Below are positions 21,336 to 32,165 of a DNA stretch of 64,000 bases, piece after piece. The stretch's first letter is position 1. Each line of letters begins with the position of its first letter. The stretch is from Bimuria novae-zelandiae CBS 107.79. Taxonomy: Eukaryota > Ascomycota > Dothideomycetes > Pleosporales > Didymosphaeriaceae. The stretch covers positions 121,971-185,970 of the forward strand of contig ML976738.1 of NCBI GenBank assembly GCA_010015655.1, given 5' to 3'. Both the position numbers and the translations under genes were made by a program. The notes beneath the pieces are model-generated. The model made no database searches, was not told the DNA's origin, and saw nothing but the letters and a program-made list of their open reading frames with translations.

Positions 21336-24300
21336 TAATCTTATTAATAAAGGAATCTTAGATTAGTTAGATTTTCCCCTTTAACTAATCCCTTATAATT
21401 CGTATACTAAGAAACTATTTTAGTTCTCCTAAATAGCGTAGCTTATATCTAGCTTGTAGGCTTCGTTCGAACTAACTATAGTGTGCTAGATTGTCTAGGT
21501 ATATAAGGACTATAATATTATTAATATAAAAAAAGATAATTAGGCTCTTACTAGTAAATAAGCAAGATACTTCTTTAACTAGCTTTAGTTTTAGCTTAAC
21601 TAGAGTACTCTTTAGATACTTATACTAGAGAAGTAGAGCATCGCGTAGGCTATAGAGTACGCGCTTAAGCTCTAGTGGCTTACTAAGTTAATCCTTAAAT
21701 CCGTCAGGCGTGCGTACATAGATTAGACGATTAAGGTGAGCGTTCAGGAAGGCATTTAGAACATTGTACTAATAGGCAAGTAGCCCAAAAGCAGCCAATA
21801 GAGCGATTAGGAAGCGGAATACGCGTGCTACCAGCGTCGCTGCGTAGGTGTCTCCCTAGTCTTCCTGTAGGTCTCCTCTAACTACTAGTCGCGCCTTAAA
21901 CTTATAAAGGAAGCTATCCTAATTAAACTTATAAGTAAATACTTATATAAGTAGTAGCACTTTGTTTTACATAGTTACCTAAGTAGGTATAGTCCTGCTA
22001 AAACACCTTTTGCTTTTGCAGCTTTTAAGCTCTGCATTAGTAGCTATACAAAACTCTATACTAAATAGGTGTTTCTCTAGATCCTTCCAGCGCTTCGGTG
22101 GAGGCGGCAGCTAATCGCGATGTAATCTAGTTCTAGGAAGCTCACTGAGTAGCTTTTCTAGCGCTAATGGATTAATAGCTACAGCGAACGTAGCGAAGTA
22201 GTCTTTAGGTGTCCTGCTATTTCTGCGCCTGCTGCTAGATATAATATGGCTAGCGTTAATATTGCTGCTAATCTCGTCTCGTCTACGCGCGTTATTTAAA
22301 CGTTAATCTAGTACTTTATCTTCTTCTGCTAGTAGTTACTAGCCGCGGGGGAGCTCTTCGTTATCTACTATCTAATTAGACTACTAATTACTAACTAATA
22401 TCTAATTATCGCTTAATATAGCACTAGGTTCTAGCGTATCTTTTAGTGTAAAAAGTCCGCGCTACTTAATTAACTTAGCTTTTATTACTTTTATTATCTA
22501 CTACTAACGTATTAGCTTACTTAGAAGCTGCGCCTTAGCGCTATCTTTATTTTTTAAAATTAATATGTTTATTCGCGTATTATCCTATGTTATAATAAGT
22601 AGCTAATTAATTTCTAGATTCTTAAGCTTATTTAACTTCTTAATATCTAGTACTATTACTACTCTACGTAACGTCTCCTTCTTAGCATACACCTCGTCGG
22701 CAGTGTATAGCTTTAATGGCATAAGGACTACATTTCTAGTCCTGATAACTCTGCCCAGTGTTAGCATCCAAATGCAATAGATATTCGTCGAGTCGTATCT
22801 AACTAGGTGTCCTATTAAAGCACGAGATTCTAGCTTCTCTCTACGCTTTACCTGCTAATTAAGAACGTACGCTCGTACTCCTATAATACTAAAATAGGCT
22901 ACTAATAGCTTTACACCTTTAATAATCTAATAGGGCGTTCGCTAGTTAAGCGATTCCGTAGGTATATAATTAAGTAGATAAATAGCTACTATAACGTATT
23001 TATTTAATAGCTCCTTTAGTAGGTCTACTTTAAGTCTAATAGCTCTTATATAGATAATAATTAAGTAGCTAGCTTTCTTTATTATTTTATTCTACTCTTC
23101 TATATATTCTGCACGTGCTTCGACGACTATCCCTAGATCTTTAAAGACACTAAGTAGCTTAGAATAGCCTCTTTTACTATTAAGTTATACAATAGCTACA
23201 TGCGCGCGAAATTAGCGCTATAGTTTAACTAGTAGTTTTTACGCTGCTTATTAAAGCGTTATAAAGCTTTTATTAGGTAGGCAGTAAGCTTCGTGCCACT
23301 TACTTTACTAATTAACGGCATGGAAGAGCTATAGATCTCTATATAGTAACGCTTAGTGCGCTCCCTTAGCTGTATAAGGTCTATTCCTAATTAATAGAAT
23401 AGACGCTCTGCTAGCTCACGTGGAGCTCTCCTGCTAATAAACTTGTGTAGCTTCGTCTCTGTATAGACCTTACAGTCTGTCCACATCGGCGCATGATCTG
23501 GTTGCTCACTAAGCTATATTCCATTAACGCTTTCTAGTAGATAAGTAATTACCTTTTAATTTATATAGCTAAATACTTTATAGGCTTTTGCCGCGCTTAC
23601 CCTTAGTAGCTTCCTACTAGTATAAGATAGTCTAGGTTAATACTAAGTTGCGTAGAGTTCTAGCGGCGGTTAATTATTATAATCTAAGTCTATTAGCTAG
23701 TAACTACTATTATATTTAAGCTAATATATTACGTTTAATAGCTCTTATTAATACAGGTAATTTTAGCTAGAGTTAAATTTAATACCTAGGCTCTTGCATC
23801 GAGATAGGCTAATAATACTTATAAAGAATTTAGGTATATATATAACGTACGTTAGTTAAATTGTCTTAACTCTAGAAGGCGTATTAATCTTAAGCAGAAC
23901 CTCTCCCTATTCTTATATAGATATTTACTAGCCACTAGCGTAGGCGCTTTCTCCTAGCTTAGCATTAGAGATCTTCTTCCAGCCGTAGGCCTTTGTATTC
24001 GTAACATATGTGTTTAAGCCAGGATCATGAATCTATCTATTTAATAGTAGAGGCTGAGGCATTAGCCTATTAATAGCAGTAACCTAAAGTGTACTATACT
24101 AAAGCGTTATAGCTAGCTACTAATTATTATTAAAATTAGTAATTCCTCTAAATCTAATAGGTGCCTTAGTATTGCTTCTAGCTAGCCTATTCTTTATATT
24201 CTAAAGAACCTTTGCTATAGGTAACTATTTAGCTTAAAGCTTTTAGAACTTCTTCTTAACGTTTATATTTAGTCGCTAATTTGCAGGTCGTAGAGCTATA

Positions 24301-25452
24301 TTAATATAGTAGTAGCTAGTAAATCTATACTTCTTACTATATAGGCAGGTTAGTATCCTCTTTTAGCGCTTATGCTTCTAATTCTTTAACTAATTAGCTA
24401 GCTAAGTAATACCTAGAGTAGCGAATGTGCCTAGTCCTGATATAATTAGTTAAGTCTATTAATAGTATGAAGTAAAATTAGCTACTAGGTTAAAAATACT
24501 CATAAAGTCTCTACTAGTCTATTTTGCTATAATAAGCGCTAATAACTAACTTAATAATTAGTTATTATTTAGACCTTTAATTAATAGGATAAAGTCTTTT
24601 TACGCTTAATTACTATAGACCTCTAGTATACCTGCTTAGGCTATAAGACGCGTTATTTTTATCTAATCTTAAAACTAGGTATTAAGGTTGGCTTTTTATA
24701 GTTAATTCTTTAGTACTTAGTAGCGTACTTAGAGCTAAGTATTACGCTTACCCTAGCTAGGGCAAAGTTACTTTATTAGAATCCTTAGTTAATTATATGT
24801 ACTTAAGTAGTTAGCGATTAGATAAATATACTATAATATAATTATTTTATTAATTTACTTAGTAAAGTTTCAAAGAGCCTTCTCTTTCTGCCGCTATTTA
24901 GCTAGTGCACCTTAATAGTCCTTTTACTAAAACTTGTATCTTCTTAGTTCCTAATTAGTAAGGTCTAGAATAGTAACTTTAGCATCTTAATTACTTACTA
25001 CGCTACCCTTTATAGCCCCTGCGCTCCTTATTACGCTACCCCCTCTTATGTTTCTTAGCTTATAAAAATTTCTTAGTTCGAACCTTTTAGGTTTCTTTAT
25101 CTTTAACTTAGAGACTTCTTTATAGCTTAGCGATAGATTAACGTATTTTTAGATATAATTCCTAACTGCGTAGTCCTTTCTTAGGAATATCTATTTTAGC
25201 TAATCCTTAGGTTTATTAAGTATAACTATTTCTTTTATAATTAGCGGATCTAATTTAGTTACTATCCTTGCGAGATGCGGCGTCTATAATCTATATAATA
25301 ATAATTCTTTAATAACAAGGTCCTAACTAGCGCTAATTCTAAATAATTTACGTCTCTTAACTAATTATCTAGTAATAACAAGGTCTACTTTAATAACGTA
25401 ATAACTAATTAGGTCTGCAAAGATAGACCCTATAATAAGCTATAAACGTAGC
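21336..25452 (-). pseudogene. Outer copia element: degraded pol and gag
   Basis: This is 4.1 kb of AT-rich, stop-dense sequence continuing the outer element. Short matches in the copia order remain on the minus strand. RT-like sequence lies near 21.7-21.9 kb, where the plus strand GCGTAGGTGTCTCC, as in element B's GCGTAGGTATCATCCC, corresponds to the conserved DTYA region. An integrase-like zone lies near 23.1-23.5 kb. No ORF above 60 codons remains. The least mutated bits lie in the RT and integrase zones. Confidence 0.65.
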
Positions 25453-25561
25453 TAATTCCTCTATCGTAGAGATATCCTACATATATATATACGTTGGATC
25501 CTGCCAAGACTCTAGGCATGGAACCTGATAGAATCGAAGCTGATAGAATTATACCGTAACA
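25453..25561 (-). repeat. 5' LTR of outer copia element
   Basis: 109 bp; plus strand starts TAATTCCTCTATCG and ends ATTATACCGTAACA. Only five bases (ATAAT) separate it from the stop codon of the neighbouring minus-strand ORF. Confidence 0.9.
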
Positions 25562-25566
25562 ATAAT

Positions 25567-26405
25567 CTATCTAGTTGTGACATTGTATTGTTCGCTACGC
25601 TTGAGCTCGAAGTAGCCATGATGGAACGGCACATTACCTCCAGTAGATACAAGCAAGAACTTGGTATGAACCTGCTTTCCCTCCATATTTTTCTTGTTGA
25701 CAAGACTGTCGGTAAGTCGCCAGACCAGGTTGACCGCGCATCCTGTTACGTTAGCGGGGTCGTAGTAATGTAGGATATTGTCCAAAGCGCAATGCAAGGT
25801 CGAACCTTCCGGGAAGCGCCGCACGGTTTCCTCGGAAATTTGTCCCAGATCCTTTGCTGTTCCTTTACGTCGGTCTGACATATTTGCGTCTTTGAATCTA
25901 GGAATACTTCCTTCTCAAGGATCTGTTTCAGAAGTTGTGCCAGCAGGGTCTTCATCATGTCTTGGGTCTACATTTCATGCCCGCCAGGACCCTTGTGTAG
26001 GCCACAGAAGTAGACAACTTAGTAGATGTTATCCTGGGACATCTCTGCCGCGTCGATCATTTTCGTGATTTTTGCTGAGATTCGCGATAATGGCTCCCCA
26101 GCCCTCTCCTTGTAGTCGTTGATGTTCAAGAGCCAGGACGTCTTTGCTCCGTCTTTCCAGCATTTGGCCTTCTCTTCGCCAAGCAGATTTTGAGGCTCTA
26201 GTCCAGGCTGGGCGATTTTAAGTGCGTCTTTCTTGTCTTGCTCGAGCGTGTTAAATTCGAAGCGAAGGGTGTTGAGGAGGCCCTGGAGGCCCTTCTTCGT
26301 GGAGGCTATTCCTGAGTCTACTGTGGAAATCATAGTCGTTTCCTGTGCGGAAGCCGTCTTCGTTGCTTCAATTAAATTCTTCTTCATGTGCTCCGTGGAA
26401 GGCAT
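25567..26405 (-). pseudogene. Hypothetical gene, probably broken, abutting the copia LTR
   Basis: Two good minus-strand open stretches: 26019-26405 (128 codons, starting MPSTEHMKKNLIEATKTA, Lys/Glu-rich, ending EMSQDNIY) and 25567-25881 (104 codons, with ALDNILHYYDPANVTGCAV). Between them a third stretch in the first frame reads MMKTLLAQLLKQILEKEV. Two in-frame stops (TAA then TAG) follow the first stretch, and a +2 shift is needed to reach the last one. I could not place canonical GT..AG introns that repair all of this. Either the gene is a pseudogene, or it has non-obvious introns. The last stop codon lies 5 bp from the retrotransposon LTR, so the original 3' end may be lost. No family recognised. 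Confidence 0.5.
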
Positions 26406-27104
26406 ATTCGCAAGTCTTCAAGGGTGATAATACGGTTCACGAATCGGAATGCTGTATAGGTCTCTGATGCAATTAGTATTGAGTGTATATCAGGGAGGAA
26501 ATGTATATGTGTAGTTCTGGAAGGAGACTCGAGGTGCAGAGAAGGGCTTTTATAGGCGACAAAGCGTCATCGCACGGAGGCGGAGTCATAAAGTGACGTA
26601 CTGTCCTGCAGCTCGATGCTTTGTGCGACCTACACTAGGGGAGCCCCCGCTGAGCCTTCGCGACAAGCATCACACCCTATACGTCTACTCCTTCGAGCCA
26701 AAGAGTCGGCTATTTAGATTGGAAGGCCTTAATATCGCACAGTATGCGCCATCTCTCATTCAGGCCCATAAGACGACGTGAAGCAGCAAGTATGCACAGG
26801 CTCCTCCATTGAGACCGCCGCCCATAGCGGTCTTCCCTGTCTTGCCCAGACGCTCCTGACATCTTACTAGGATGGCACTCACAGCTGTGCGCACTTTCCC
26901 AGATTACTTAACAACTTTGCTAGTGTTGGACCGTCCACCTTCCTGCACTCACTCCCTTCCCCCAAAGGCAAGCAAGCCTGGCAAGAGCACACGCGCCATG
27001 TTGCCAAATAACTCTCGCTGGCAGCCCGCTGCATCTTCTCCTCGCCATCGCACCACTCAACCCATCAATAAGCGGCGGCATCCATTCATTGCGACATAGG
27101 AGTC
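26406..27104. promoter_or_regulatory. Divergent intergenic region
   Basis: About 700 bp between the minus-strand hypothetical gene and the plus-strand membrane protein gene, so it should hold both promoters. A pyrimidine-rich run (CTTCCTGCACTCACTCCCTT near 26940) fits a fungal transcription start region upstream of 27105. No other gene is supported. Confidence 0.4.
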
Positions 27105-28364
27105 ATGCGTTCAGTCTTTCTCGGAACTACCTTTCTCTTTACCCTAGTATCCTCCTCTTCTAGTCAGTTCCTCCCTCTCGGGCTCTTCCACAGGGAGCCT
27201 GCCGGCTGCCAATACCCCTCCCTCTCCGATGGAACCTACATCTACTTCGACCGCCCCGGCGAGCCGTTCCACTACTCCATCTTCACCCCTTGGTCGCGGT
27301 TCTACCCTGATGCTGTTCGATCCGACCTCGCTGAGCAAGGCTTCCGCCTAGGGGTACAGCACGGCGCGAACGAAAACGATATGTGCGGCTGGGAGCTCGT
27401 CGACGAGGTAAAGAGGTCTGGATGGCTGCGGGGAAAAGTCAGCTTTCGTCACTTGCCTCGTGGCGGCGTGAAAATCGCCAGTGCGTCCGACACGAAGCCA
27501 CCAAACAAGACGTCCGTATCGCACAGTCTGCATACAGATGGAGCGGCACCTGCGAAACCCGCAAAGGCGGACACCAAGCCTGCTGCGAGCACGGTGGAGC
27601 ACCTCGTCAACCACACGCGTCGCGAACACCCCCACGCGAGACCCAACTACACCTTCGCAGCGCCCTCATACCTCGACAACATGATGCCGCTCATGGAACC
27701 CATGGGTGGCCCCATCACCTACTCCAGCCCACCAGAAGACCACCAAAAACCCATGAGCCGCAGACAAGGCCCCAAACCTCAAAACGAAACCCTCACCATC
27801 ATCCACAACATTCTACTCTCCAACTCCCCCTCCGCCGACATCATTTTCCTGATGCTCGAAATCATACTCCCCATCGCCGGCGTCATCGGCTTCCTGACCC
27901 TCGTCATCTTCGCCGTACGCCACGTCACGCACAAACTGTATCCCAACCACGAAGTCGACAGCGAGCACGATGACATCGAGCTCTCGCCCGTGGGCATGAG
28001 CTTGTCGGTGCAGAGCGACAAGACACTCGTCAACCCGCTTCCGAACCTGCTGAAGAAGCCCGCAAAGGCAGGCCGGGGTCAGCACCAGAGGGAAGTGGAG
28101 CCGTATCTACACGCGCAGAACGGCGAATTGCTAGCGTGGCGGATGGCGATGGAGAGGCCGGTGGCGCAGCTGCAGGGTACGATGGATGTAAGTGCTCCTC
28201 CGTATGCGAAGAATGATTATGGCGGTTTCACGCTTGTGCAGCCGGCGATGGGCACGCAGCCGCCACCGTCACCGCCACGGCAGAGTTCGAGCGTTTATTC
28301 GAGGAGTGTGGATGGGGTGACGCTGTATCCGCAGATGAACGCGGGGAGTTGGGAGTCGCACTGA
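27105..28364 (+). CDS. Hypothetical secreted-pathway single-pass membrane protein, 419 aa
   Basis: A single uninterrupted exon with strong GC3 bias, consistent with a real gene. Residues 1-20 (MRSVFLGTTFLFTLVSSSSS) look like a signal peptide. An ectodomain of about 220 residues has Cys35 and Cys94, NxS/T sites (Asn134, Asn181, Asn227) and a low-complexity Pro/Lys/Ala stretch (about 130-165). A single hydrophobic segment at about 246-270 (FLMLEIILPIAGVIGFLTLV) is followed by basic residues and an acidic SEHDD cluster. The cytosolic tail of about 145 residues is rich in Pro/Gln/Ser. The topology suggests a type I surface protein or sensor, but I do not recognise the family and no function is claimed. 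The start ATG at 27105 gives the signal peptide directly. Confidence 0.75.
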   Translation: MRSVFLGTTFLFTLVSSSSSQFLPLGLFHREPAGCQYPSLSDGTYIYFDRPGEPFHYSIFTPWSRFYPDAVRSDLAEQGFRLGVQHGANENDMCGWELVDEVKRSGWLRGKVSFRHLPRGGVKIASASDTKPPNKTSVSHSLHTDGAAPAKPAKADTKPAASTVEHLVNHTRREHPHARPNYTFAAPSYLDNMMPLMEPMGGPITYSSPPEDHQKPMSRRQGPKPQNETLTIIHNILLSNSPSADIIFLMLEIILPIAGVIGFLTLVIFAVRHVTHKLYPNHEVDSEHDDIELSPVGMSLSVQSDKTLVNPLPNLLKKPAKAGRGQHQREVEPYLHAQNGELLAWRMAMERPVAQLQGTMDVSAPPYAKNDYGGFTLVQPAMGTQPPPSPPRQSSSVYSRSVDGVTLYPQMNAGSWESH

Positions 28365-28913
28365 GCGATCGTTGGGGATGTGTGACGCTGTTTCCTTGAT
28401 GGTGGTTTTCCGTGGTATTCTGTTCTGGCATTCTTGTTTCACGGCAGACATTGGTATGTTAAAAGCGAGTTGAGCGTCGCGTTTTGCTTGTTCCAGGGCT
28501 TAGCGGTGGATGGTCGGATCAGTCCGGTGTTGACGTCGTTGAAGTCTTGTTGTTTCTTTCCGTAGTGTTTATCAATCAGTGTTTTTCTGTCGGGCTTGGA
28601 CAGATTGTGAGACAGATAAGCTGTGCATCATCTGAGATGTCTCAAGGCCATGATGTTATTTCGTGCTAAGTAGTAGGGAGTGAAGTGAAGGGCACAAGGG
28701 TAGGGCAACAGCTTTAGAGATCGGGAAAACCGCAAACTGTGAACATGAAGCTGACAAGAACAGTGGGAAGGATTGAAATACGTTGAAAGAGTAACATTCG
28801 ACCATATGCGATAGCCCTACGCGGGCCTGGTATCTTCCTGAATCGTGAAGCCCGAATTGGCAACAGTGCCCCCAAACGCCATGTAAATGCAAAACCATGA
28901 AAAGTAGAATGGA
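28365..28913. other. Convergent 3' intergenic region
   Basis: About 550 bp between two convergent genes. No ORF with recognisable features and no repeats seen; probably both 3' UTRs. Confidence 0.4.
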
Positions 28914-29597
28914 CTACGAACGGCGCTTGCGAACGCGCGACTCGGAGAAGGGCTTCAGGGCACCCTTGCCGCGGGTCGTGGGGAACGCAATCTGGTTCTT
29001 CGGCTTCTTCCGGCGCTCCAGCTTCGCTTTGCGGATCGTTTTGCGGTCTTTGTGCTTGCGCTTGGAGGGCGCGGAGTCACCGTCGACGTCCATGTCTATG
29101 AAGAGATAGTCAGCCTCTGATCACTTAACCGTGGTGGCGAAAGCGGGTCAAAGGCGAACTCGAGGTCTCCCTTGGGAGTGAAGCCCACGACGTCGGAGCA
29201 GAGGCCGAGCAGGTGGTACAGATTTCTGCTTTCGATGTCGTCGTAGGTGGATGTGCTGTCTGTACTTTCGGTGTCGTAGAGGCTCTGCGGAATGGGTGGC
29301 TGTGAGGGAAAACGAACCTTTGGGGAAGTCTTCCTCTTTGCTGGCGTCGTTTGCGGCGGCGTCTGCGGGGGTACAAGTTAGCACTTGTGCGTTTGAAGGA
29401 GCCAGGTGATGCTTACCTTCTGATGAATTAACGTCCATCTCTTTGTCTTTTGCGGTCTCGGGCTTGGGCTGTTGGGCAGTCTCGAGCAGCTTTTCGTGGA
29501 GCCTTTCGAGGCGGGCCTGCTCTACGGGCTGGAAAACACGCGCGCGGAGCTTGGTGCGGTTGGCCTTTTTGGAGGAGGAGCGGAGACCTTTGGCCAT
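28914..29597 (-). CDS. Nucleolar DUF2423/YBL028C-like protein (UPF0642)
   Basis: Starts MAKGLRSSSKKANRTKLRAR, the diagnostic N-terminus of the DUF2423 family, small basic proteins linked to ribosome biogenesis (yeast YBL028C is nucleolar). Proposed exons: 29417-29597, about 29125-29340 and 28914-29095, giving about 192 aa. Exon 2 encodes LYHLLGLCSDVVGFTPKGDL. Exon 3 encodes MDVDGD and a basic tail with NQIAFPTTRGKGALKPF. Intron 1 has a clear GTAAGC donor. Its acceptor is ambiguous: the AG at 29363-29364 is out of frame with the conserved exon-2 frame, while the AG at 29341-29342 keeps it. Intron 2 needs the GTGATC donor rather than the better GTTAAG one to stay in frame. Head-to-head with the SUMO ligase gene. 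Confidence 0.85.
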
Positions 29598-30162
29598 TGT
29601 AGCGGTGGTTGTGGTATTTTGTTTTGTGCGAATTTGCTTGCGGTTGTTGTAGTTGCACTGTTCGGAGGCAGCAAAAAGTTGTGGGCCGACCCGCCGAGAA
29701 TTTCGTGTGGCGGCGGGCAGCAGCAGGCGCGACCGGCGTACCTTCCGGGGCTCTAGCGAGCGGCTCTCAATGATGATGACTTTTGCGATGGCGTCTCAGC
29801 GGCCGCGACAACCGCCGCTGCGCTCTTATACGCTCTCAAAAGCGCGCTCCTTCGGACAGTTCTCACCCTCTGCGCGTCGTGTCTTTTACCGTCGCACCGC
29901 GTCAACCGGGCCTCCTGCTGGTTCTGCACGATATAATCAAGAAGCCGCTACCGAGACCCTTCAAACCGGACCGCACCTGCCTGCACGCCTGCCCTTCACC
30001 TGAGCCTCTGCTCTAGCAAACGCCTCTCATTGCTGCTCGTCGCCCTGCCCTCGTGAACAAAGTGCTCCATGTCTGCCTCCTCCCGCGACAAAAAGTGGTA
30101 GCACCCCGCTCACTCCTCGACTCTCCCGCCTGCCCGACACCGAGACCGAGACCACGACGGCC
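29598..30162. promoter_or_regulatory. Shared bidirectional promoter region
   Basis: 565 bp separate the start codons of the divergent DUF2423 and SUMO-ligase genes. The strand towards 30163 is pyrimidine-rich (for example CTGCCTCCTCCCGCGAC near 30067), typical of fungal 5' UTRs. Several short overlapping ORFs here are not supported as genes. Confidence 0.5.
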
Positions 30163-32165
30163 ATGGCTTCCTCGAGCCTGAGCCAGATGGCGCCCATGCT
30201 GATTCAGCGCTCCAAGACGCTCTTGAACAAGGACTTGCAAAAGATATGCCGGGCAGAAGCAGTGGCTACGAGCGGCGTCAAGGCCCAGCTGCAGGCGAGG
30301 GTCATTGATTGTACGTTTCCTACACGCGCATCCCCTCAATTGCTGGCCGTGTCCTGGCGACATGGCTTGCCGTCCCTTCGCTCACCGTCCTAATCACCTC
30401 CACAGTAATCCAGCGCGCCGTCTACACCAATGACCACGCCCTGTTCAATCGCTTGCAGCACAACATTTCCAACGGCCCCGGCACGCCTGCTGCCAGCACT
30501 GCCAGCCCCTCGTACCCGCCCTCGAATGCGACTCCTCCCAGCATGCCGGCCGCCCGCAGCAACGTGGTGAACGGGGGCCAGCAGTTACCATCGTACGGGG
30601 GCTATCAACCGCCCGCGCAACAAGCGCGTAGGTATTTCCACGTCGGTCGTGGCAAGAAGCGAGGCTGACGGTGTCACAGGCCCGCAGTACTTTTTCAAGG
30701 AGAGTCCGTTCTTCGAGATCCGCGAATTGCTTCTCAGCAACATTACTCTCGACAGTGAGGAATCCTACTCCAATCTTCTCCAACTTTGCTTACGCGCCTC
30801 TAGCCTCTCCGCACCACCGTGCGAATGTCAACAAGCCCCTGGTCCTCAACGACACACAGTGTGCTCGCTTACGTTCAGACCCGACTTTGCGCGTCTTGCT
30901 ATTCTGCGCCATAGAACAGCCTCTCAACCTCTACACGCGGATGGACATTACGTTTCCCAGCCAGATCGAAGTGCGCGTCAATCAGGATGAAGTCAAGGCG
31001 AACTACAAGGGGCTTAAGAACAAATCGGGAACCACTAGGCCAGCTGACATTACCGACCTGCTGCGCACTGGTCCAGCAAACTACCGCAATACCATCGCGA
31101 TTACCTACGCGCTCACGCAGAAGGCAAGCGAAGACCAGGTTTCTTATCCCCTCCCATCTCTCTCCTCTTGCGGCTTTGACTAACATTATAAGTTTATGCA
31201 GAAGTTTAATGTCTTCATTTATATGGTGCGCAAGTTCTCGGTTGAGGTTTTGGTCAAACGAATCAAGCAGCGGAGTGTCATCACAAAGGAATCAGTCCTC
31301 CGTGAAAGTATGTCACCAGTCACGTTTCCGACCGGGACACTTATTAACGAACGCAGTGCAAAAGAAGGCAAACGAGCCTGACATTGAAGTCGGCTCGAGC
31401 GTAATGTCGCTCAAGGATCCCATTTCCACTCTGAAGATCAACACGCCCTGCCGATCTACACTTTGCACGCACAACCGATGCTTTGACGGCGAGTCTTTTC
31501 TCCAGTTACAAGAACAAGCCCCAACATGGCAGTGTCCCATCTGCAACAAAACTATTTCATTTGAAGCGTTAGCTGTTGATGAGTACGTACAAGACATCCT
31601 CGACAATGTTTCTAGAAGCACAGACCAGGTCACGGTCGAGCCCAATGGCAAATGGCGGAACGAAAAGGAACCGCAAGCAAGCAACCGGCAGAGCAGCGAC
31701 AAAGCCAACGGGTACGGCGGCTATGGCGACGGGGACGACAGCGAAGAAGATATGGTAGAGGTACCAGATTACCGCCTCGCAACGATCAAGAGCGAGGCCG
31801 CGCCAACTCCGCAATCTCTCGCAAGCCTGCGGACTCCGCCTGTTCCGTCAAGAGAAGCCTCCTCTGCACCAAGAACAGGGAACAAGCGTTCCTCGGACGT
31901 GATTGATTTGACGCTGTCGGATGATGATGAGCCAAGGCCTAAAAAGGTAGCGTACAGTACTCCCAACAGCGTTCCAGATCAAATGCCTCGATACCGACTA
32001 CCTTCCTATCCTTCTATGCACTCCCGACCAGAAGGGCAACGGATGGATCCTCCTTCTGCGCAAAGTCGAAATCCGCATGGTGGTTATCGCGAGCCGCAAT
32101 CACATACGAGCTATCCCGGCCAGGGGACCTCGGCGTACCCCGCGTATATTGATAGTTCCCCTTGA
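30163..32165 (+). CDS. SUMO E3 ligase of the Siz/PIAS family (SAP, PINIT, SP-RING)
   Basis: Six exons fit in frame: 30163-30310, 30406-30627, 30680-30754, 30804-31138, 31193-31307 and 31357-32165 (about 567 aa). Residues about 10-50 form a SAP DNA-binding domain (LLNKDLQKICRAEAVATSGV). A PINIT domain covers about 140-290, containing VLLFCAIEQPLN and IAITYALTQKA. The SP-RING zinc finger has Cys335, His337, Cys340, Cys358 and Cys361 in LCTHNRCFDGESFLQ and WQCPICNKTI. A SUMO-interacting motif VIDLTLSDDDE begins near residue 480. It should transfer SUMO from Ubc9 to nuclear substrates. Introns have GTACGT, GTAGGT, GTGAGG, GTTTCT and GTATGT donors. Exon 5 has two acceptors 9 nt apart (exon starting 31193 or 31202), both in frame. 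The tail is Pro/Ser/Tyr-rich and unstructured. Confidence 0.95.

Larger units (their letters stand above)
9663..25561 (-). mobile_element. Outer Ty1/copia LTR retrotransposon (host of nested insertions)
   Basis: It is bounded by 109-bp direct LTRs (9663-9771 and 25453-25561) that differ at 4 positions, all RIP-type transitions. Internal sequence survives in three pieces: 9772-10246, 15547-16073 and 21336-25452. Removing elements A and B leaves about 5.3 kb, a normal copia length. Coding strand is minus: RNase H fragment at 15659-15850, RT/integrase/Gag remnants between about 21.5 and 25.2 kb. A G-rich polypurine tract (minus strand AGGGAGGTG) abuts the 3' LTR at 9772. The flanking pentamers (TGCGT left, ATAAT right) do not match, so a target duplication is not seen. 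Heavily stop-interrupted and inactive. Confidence 0.85.

Noticed and set aside
27383..27973. A 196-codon plus-strand ORF overlapping the membrane protein gene
   Set aside because: It is a +2 frame shadow rich in His/Arg/Pro; the 419-codon frame has signal peptide and membrane segment.
30987..31186. A start for a separate gene at 30987
   Set aside because: The frame is real only from exon 6 (31357); upstream it is the wrong frame across exons 4-5 and introns of the SUMO ligase.
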